From Halieaceae bacterium (lineage in GTDB: Bacteria; Pseudomonadota; Gammaproteobacteria; Pseudomonadales; Halieaceae): a stretch of DNA of 10,338 bases. The notes beneath the pieces were generated by a model. That model searched no databases. It was not told the DNA's origin and saw only the letters and a program-made list of their open reading frames with translations. This document shows, piece by piece, positions 7,045-10,338 of this stretch. How positions within the stretch are numbered: the stretch's first letter is position 1; each line of letters starts with the position of its first letter. The stretch is from NCBI GenBank assembly GCA_018666055.1, contig JABJAS010000204.1:1-10338 (forward strand), in the 5' to 3' direction. The position numbers and the translations under genes are program-made.

Positions 7045-8622
7045 ATGCCTGAATTACAACGCGACATCGATTCCCGTCGTACTTTTGCCATCATTTCTCA
7101 CCCCGATGCGGGCAAAACGACGATGACTGAGCGGCTCCTATTATTGGGACAGGCGATTCAGGTGGCGGGCTCTGTCAAAGGGAAGCGTGGGCCGCATGCG
7201 ACCTCTGACTGGATGACCCTGGAAAAGGAGCGGGGCATCTCGGTCACTTCTTCAGTGATGCAGTTTCCTTACCGAGATCGTTGGGTCAATTTGCTCGATA
7301 CGCCCGGGCACGAGGATTTTTCAGAGGATACTTACCGCACCCTGACAGCGGTTGATTCTGCCCTGATGGTCATCGATGGTGCCAAGGGTGTTGAGGATCG
7401 AACGATTAAACTGATGAACGTGTGTCGGTTGCGCGATACCCCAATTATGACCTTTGTGAACAAGCTGGATCGCGATATTCGTGACCCGATTGATTTGGTT
7501 GATGAGGTTGAAGAAGTGCTTGGTATTGCCGGTGCTCCCATCAACTGGCCGATAGGTATGGGACGAGAGTTAAAGGGTGTTTACAACCTCTACAACGATA
7601 CGATTCAGCGATACCGGCCCCGAGGTGAAACACCCTCAGTGCAGGATGATCCGATTACTGGACTGGCGAGCGCTGAAGCGAAAGATCTGCTAGGGGAGGA
7701 TTACCAGCAGTTTGTCGATGAGATTGAGCTGGTCCGCGGTGCGTCACATGAGTTCTCTCTCGAGGCTTTCCTTAACGGTCAGCTCACCCCGGTATTCTTC
7801 GGGACTGCACTCGGTAATTTTGGTGTCAAAGAGATGCTGGACGATTTTGTTGACTGGGCGCCACCACCTCAGCCTAGGGAAAGTCATGACCGTGTTGTGG
7901 AGGCATCGCAACCTGGGTTTTCTGGCTTTGTCTTCAAAATTCAAGCCAACATGGACCCTAAGCACCGAGATCGAATCGCCTTTATGCGTATCTGTTCAGG
8001 GCGGTATGAAAAAGGGATGAAGATGCGGCATGTCCGATTAGATAAAGACATCAAAATTGCCGATGCTGTGACGTTTCGGGCGGGGGATCGCACATTGGTT
8101 GAGACGGCAGTGGCCGGCGACATCATTGGTCTGCACAATCATGGAACTATCCAAATCGGCGACACGTTCACCACGGGCGAGGCGATTCGATTCACCGGGA
8201 TACCCCATTTTGCGCCCGAGTTGTTTCGGCGCATTCGGCTGAAAGACCCAATGAAGGCCAAGGCATTACAAAAGGGTTTACAGCAGCTGTCAGAGGAGGG
8301 GTCTACTCAGGTTTTCTCACCGCTCAATAATGCGGATCTTATTGTGGGTGCGGTAGGGCAGCTGCAATTTGACGTAGTGGCGTATCGACTCGCTGATGAG
8401 TACAAGGTGGAAGCCTTGTATGAGCCAGTTAATGTCTACACGGCGCGCTGGGTGGAGGCCGATGAGGCAAGAACGCTCGATGAATTCCGTAAAAAGGCAG
8501 CCGAGCATTTATCGGAAGACGGCGGGGGATACCTCACGTATTTGGCACCCACCCGCGTTAATTTATCGCTGATGGAAGAGCGGTGGCCCGATATTCGGTT
8601 TCGTGAAACGCGGGAGCACTGA
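7045..8622 (+). CDS. prfC: Peptide chain release factor 3 (RF3), translational GTPase
   Basis: RF3 is a cytoplasmic GTPase that removes RF1 and RF2 from the ribosome after peptide release; in E. coli it also takes part in post-peptidyl-transfer quality control. The protein has 525 residues (E. coli 529). The N-terminal GTPase domain shows G1 SHPDAGKTT (18-26), the switch I region with [12 protein letters not shown] (61-72), G3 [14 protein letters not shown] (85-98) and G4 NKLDRD (139-144). SEDTYR after the G3 motif is typical of RF3 and helps separate it from EF-G and TypA. A beta-barrel domain II and the RF3-specific C-terminal domain follow ([15 protein letters not shown] around 449-463). 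ATG 7045 is set by the AGGAG at 7035. The gene probably has its own promoter. Its stop lies six bases from that of the converging peroxidase gene. Confidence 0.97.
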   Translation: MPELQRDIDSRRTFAIISHPDAGKTTMTERLLLLGQAIQVAGSVKGKRGPHATSDWMTLEKERGISVTSSVMQFPYRDRWVNLLDTPGHEDFSEDTYRTLTAVDSALMVIDGAKGVEDRTIKLMNVCRLRDTPIMTFVNKLDRDIRDPIDLVDEVEEVLGIAGAPINWPIGMGRELKGVYNLYNDTIQRYRPRGETPSVQDDPITGLASAEAKDLLGEDYQQFVDEIELVRGASHEFSLEAFLNGQLTPVFFGTALGNFGVKEMLDDFVDWAPPPQPRESHDRVVEASQPGFSGFVFKIQANMDPKHRDRIAFMRICSGRYEKGMKMRHVRLDKDIKIADAVTFRAGDRTLVETAVAGDIIGLHNHGTIQIGDTFTTGEAIRFTGIPHFAPELFRRIRLKDPMKAKALQKGLQQLSEEGSTQVFSPLNNADLIVGAVGQLQFDVVAYRLADEYKVEALYEPVNVYTARWVEADEARTLDEFRKKAAEHLSEDGGGYLTYLAPTRVNLSLMEERWPDIRFRETREH

Positions 8623-8628
8623 AATGGC

Positions 8629-9108
8629 TCAGAGCAATGCTTCAATATCCTTGGCAATCGCTTCTGGCTTGGTGGACGGCGCGTAGCGTTTGACCACTTG
8701 CCCCTGCTGGTTAACCAAAAACTTGGTAAAATTCCATTTGATGCGTTTGCTGCCCAGTACGCCCGGCGCTTCTGATTTCAGGTGTGTAAACAGCGGATGG
8801 CTTGACGCCCCATTCACTTCGATCTTACTGAACAGCGGAAAGCTGGTTTGGTAGTTGAGGTCGCAGAATGACTCAATCTCTTGCTCGTTGCCTGGCTCCT
8901 GACCACCAAATTGATTACAGGGAAACGCCAATACCGAAAAACCGTTGGCACTGTAGGTCTTTTGCAGCGATTCGAGGCCAGTATATTGAGGCGTGAAGCC
9001 ACATTTTGAGGCGGTATTGACGATCAGCAGTACCTTGCCCGCGTAATCCCCTAAAGCAACTTCGTTGCCATTACTCAGCGTGGCCGAGAAATCCGTCACG
9101 GTGCTCAT
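8629..9108 (-). CDS. Glutathione peroxidase family thiol peroxidase
   Basis: This cytoplasmic peroxidase reduces hydrogen or lipid hydroperoxides. The 159-residue protein is a complete small GPx of the non-selenium bacterial type, resembling E. coli BtuE/GpxA. Motifs are VNTASKCGFTPQY with the peroxidatic cysteine C36, FPCNQFGGQEPG (62-73) with catalytic Q70 or Q66, and KWNFTKFLV (124-132) with the catalytic tryptophan W125 and asparagine N126. A further cysteine, C82 in SFCDLNY, lies where the resolving cysteine of thioredoxin-dependent GPx enzymes occurs. Thioredoxin is therefore a likelier electron donor than glutathione, by inference. No signal peptide is seen. The start is fixed by AAGGAG six bases before the ATG. 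It lies 38 bases downstream of the glutamine-synthetase-like gene on the same strand, so co-transcription is possible. Confidence 0.95.
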   Translation of the reverse strand: MSTVTDFSATLSNGNEVALGDYAGKVLLIVNTASKCGFTPQYTGLESLQKTYSANGFSVLAFPCNQFGGQEPGNEQEIESFCDLNYQTSFPLFSKIEVNGASSHPLFTHLKSEAPGVLGSKRIKWNFTKFLVNQQGQVVKRYAPSTKPEAIAKDIEALL

Positions 9109-9114
9109 GTGCTA

Positions 9115-9120
9115 CTCCTT
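9115..9120 (-). promoter_or_regulatory. Ribosome binding site of the glutathione peroxidase gene
   Basis: On the minus strand AAGGAG lies six bases before the ATG (9106-9108). It is a near-perfect Shine-Dalgarno sequence, fixes the start codon, and suggests strong translation. Confidence 0.85.
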
Positions 9121-9146
9121 CTCATCTTATGGTGGCGGCGAACACC

Positions 9147-10338
9147 TTATGACGAAGCGAGGTAAGTTTCTAGCTCAAAGTCCGTGACGCGGGTTTCAAA
9201 CTCCACCAGCTCTTGTGTTTTCACTGCCGTGAAAGCCGCTTGAAAGGGCTCGCTGAGATAGTCACGCACAGGCTGGGAGTTGGAGAACTGTGAAATGGCG
9301 GTGGCCATATGGCCCGGAAGAGGCGGGGTTTTATCGTCTTCTAGCCAAGCGTTCCCACTAATCGGTGCGGGTGCACTGAGCTTGTGCTCAATCCCCATAA
9401 GAATGCCCGCCAGTAGCGCCGCGATGGCAAGATAAGGATTGCTATCGGCACCCGCTACACGGTGTTCGATTCGAGTCGCTTGGCTGTCACTGGCTGGAAT
9501 CCGCAGCGCAGTCGTACGATTGTCAAAACCCCAATTGGGTTGCGTGGGCGCGTGATTACCGGGTTGAAAGCGACGATAAGCGTTGTAACTGGGCGCAAAA
9601 ATCAGGTGGGTATCGCTCATCATCTTTAGACAGCCCGCTACCGCCTCTCGCAATAATGGTGTACCCGTTGCGTCACCACTATCAAACAGATTACGCCCTG
9701 AACCATCGAGCAAACTGCAGTGCATATGCATCCCATTGCCCGCTTGGTGCTCCATGGGCTTGGGCATGAAGCTTGCCTGAGCTCCGAACCGGGTCGCTAC
9801 GGCTCTGATGCCGCGTTGCATGCGCACAATCTGATCACAGTAGGTCAGCGCATCGTCTGAGTAGGCCACATTGATTTCGTACTGTGCCGGCGCTGCTTCC
9901 TTGAGCACGCCCTCATAGGGAAGATTCTGCGTGTCAAAATATTCGCGCAGGGCCTCAAGTAACGCCTGGTGTTCATCGAGTGCGGTCAATCCATAGAGAT
10001 TGCCGCCCGTTTGATGCGCTTTCGGCAGCGCGTCACGAATAGACTGACCGGCCGTCTGGCGATCGAATAGGTTGAATTCGAGCTCAATCGCGACTCGGGG
10101 ATACAACCCCTTAGCCTCTAATGCTTGCGTCACGTGCGCGAGTACTTGTCGCGGGTCGGACAACAGCGGTGAGCCATTATCTTTGAACATGGTGAGGACC
10201 ACTTGCGCCTGATCAACACCGTGACTGCCTAACACTGGCTTCAGTGATCCGGGAATCGCCTGACACCAGCCGTCAATGTCGCCGTTATCCAGCGCAATGC
10301 TGGGCACATCTCTGCCCCAGGCATCTTGCGCGATAGCA
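9147..10338 (-). CDS. Glutamine synthetase family protein, probable gamma-glutamylpolyamine synthetase (PuuA/SpuI-like), 5' end missing
   Basis: The enzyme belongs to the GS superfamily, which joins an amine to the gamma-carboxyl of glutamate using ATP. The frame stays open to the window edge (AIAQDAWGRDVPSIAL, a family-like stretch), so the GTG at 10305-10307 is internal. About 396 residues are present, and roughly 50-60 N-terminal residues are missing. Counting from the edge, motifs are the metal-binding ELEF (85-88), KEAAPAQYEINV (146-157), GNGMHMHCSL (200-209), NRTTALRIP (273-281) and RIEHRVAGADSNPYL (289-303). The adenylylation motif NLYDLP of housekeeping GlnA is absent; the matching region reads GNAWLEDDKTPPLP. 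That fits paralogs acting on polyamines (putrescine, spermidine) or other amines rather than ammonia. The exact amine cannot be told from the sequence. It is upstream of the peroxidase gene. Confidence 0.9.
   Translation of the reverse strand, partial: AIAQDAWGRDVPSIALDNGDIDGWCQAIPGSLKPVLGSHGVDQAQVVLTMFKDNGSPLLSDPRQVLAHVTQALEAKGLYPRVAIELEFNLFDRQTAGQSIRDALPKAHQTGGNLYGLTALDEHQALLEALREYFDTQNLPYEGVLKEAAPAQYEINVAYSDDALTYCDQIVRMQRGIRAVATRFGAQASFMPKPMEHQAGNGMHMHCSLLDGSGRNLFDSGDATGTPLLREAVAGCLKMMSDTHLIFAPSYNAYRRFQPGNHAPTQPNWGFDNRTTALRIPASDSQATRIEHRVAGADSNPYLAIAALLAGILMGIEHKLSAPAPISGNAWLEDDKTPPLPGHMATAISQFSNSQPVRDYLSEPFQAAFTAVKTQELVEFETRVTDFELETYLASS

Noticed and set aside
10305..10307. GTG on the minus strand as the start of the glutamine-synthetase-like gene
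   Set aside because: The frame stays open to the window edge with family-like residues (WGRDVPSIAL), and family length requires more N-terminal sequence, so this GTG codes for an internal valine.

Overview
The window is ordinary, dense bacterial core genome, and nearly every base is coding. Gene order and protein families point to a gammaproteobacterium. The run rlmH-mrdA-rodA-mltB-rlpA-dacA-ybeD-lipB is the classic cell-elongation and lipoate locus known from Escherichia and Pseudomonas. The moderate GC content and the protein sequences would suit a marine group such as the OM60/NOR5 (Halieaceae) relatives, but that placement is only an impression. No phage, transposon, CRISPR, tRNA or rRNA sequence was seen.

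Bases 1-6996 (+) form a tight block of wall-growth genes. It opens with the last codons of rlmH (23S rRNA methyltransferase). Next come mrdA (PBP2, transpeptidase) and rodA (SEDS glycosyltransferase), the enzymatic pair of the elongasome. They are followed by mltB (lytic transglycosylase), rlpA (septal lipoprotein with DPBB and SPOR domains), dacA (D,D-carboxypeptidase, PBP5/6 type), ybeD (small DUF493 protein) and lipB (octanoyltransferase). The first four genes overlap at their stop/start codons, which suggests translational coupling. The rlpA-dacA gap of about 80 bases is the only place inside the block with room for a separate promoter.

Bases 7045-8622 (+) hold prfC (release factor RF3). 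A good extended -10 promoter and a hairpin lie at the lipB/prfC junction, so prfC is probably its own transcription unit. lipA, which lies close downstream of lipB in E. coli, is not in this window.

Bases 8629-10338 (-) run convergently and hold a glutathione-peroxidase-family gene and the 3' portion of a glutamine-synthetase-superfamily gene. The latter resembles gamma-glutamylpolyamine synthetase (PuuA/SpuI type) and runs off the right edge. The two genes are 38 bases apart and probably co-transcribed.

I found no convincing undescribed system. The points worth a second look are local: a palindrome/promoter overlap before prfC, the uncertain rlpA start, an apparently lengthened zinc-site loop in PBP2, and an MltB that looks secreted rather than lipid-anchored.
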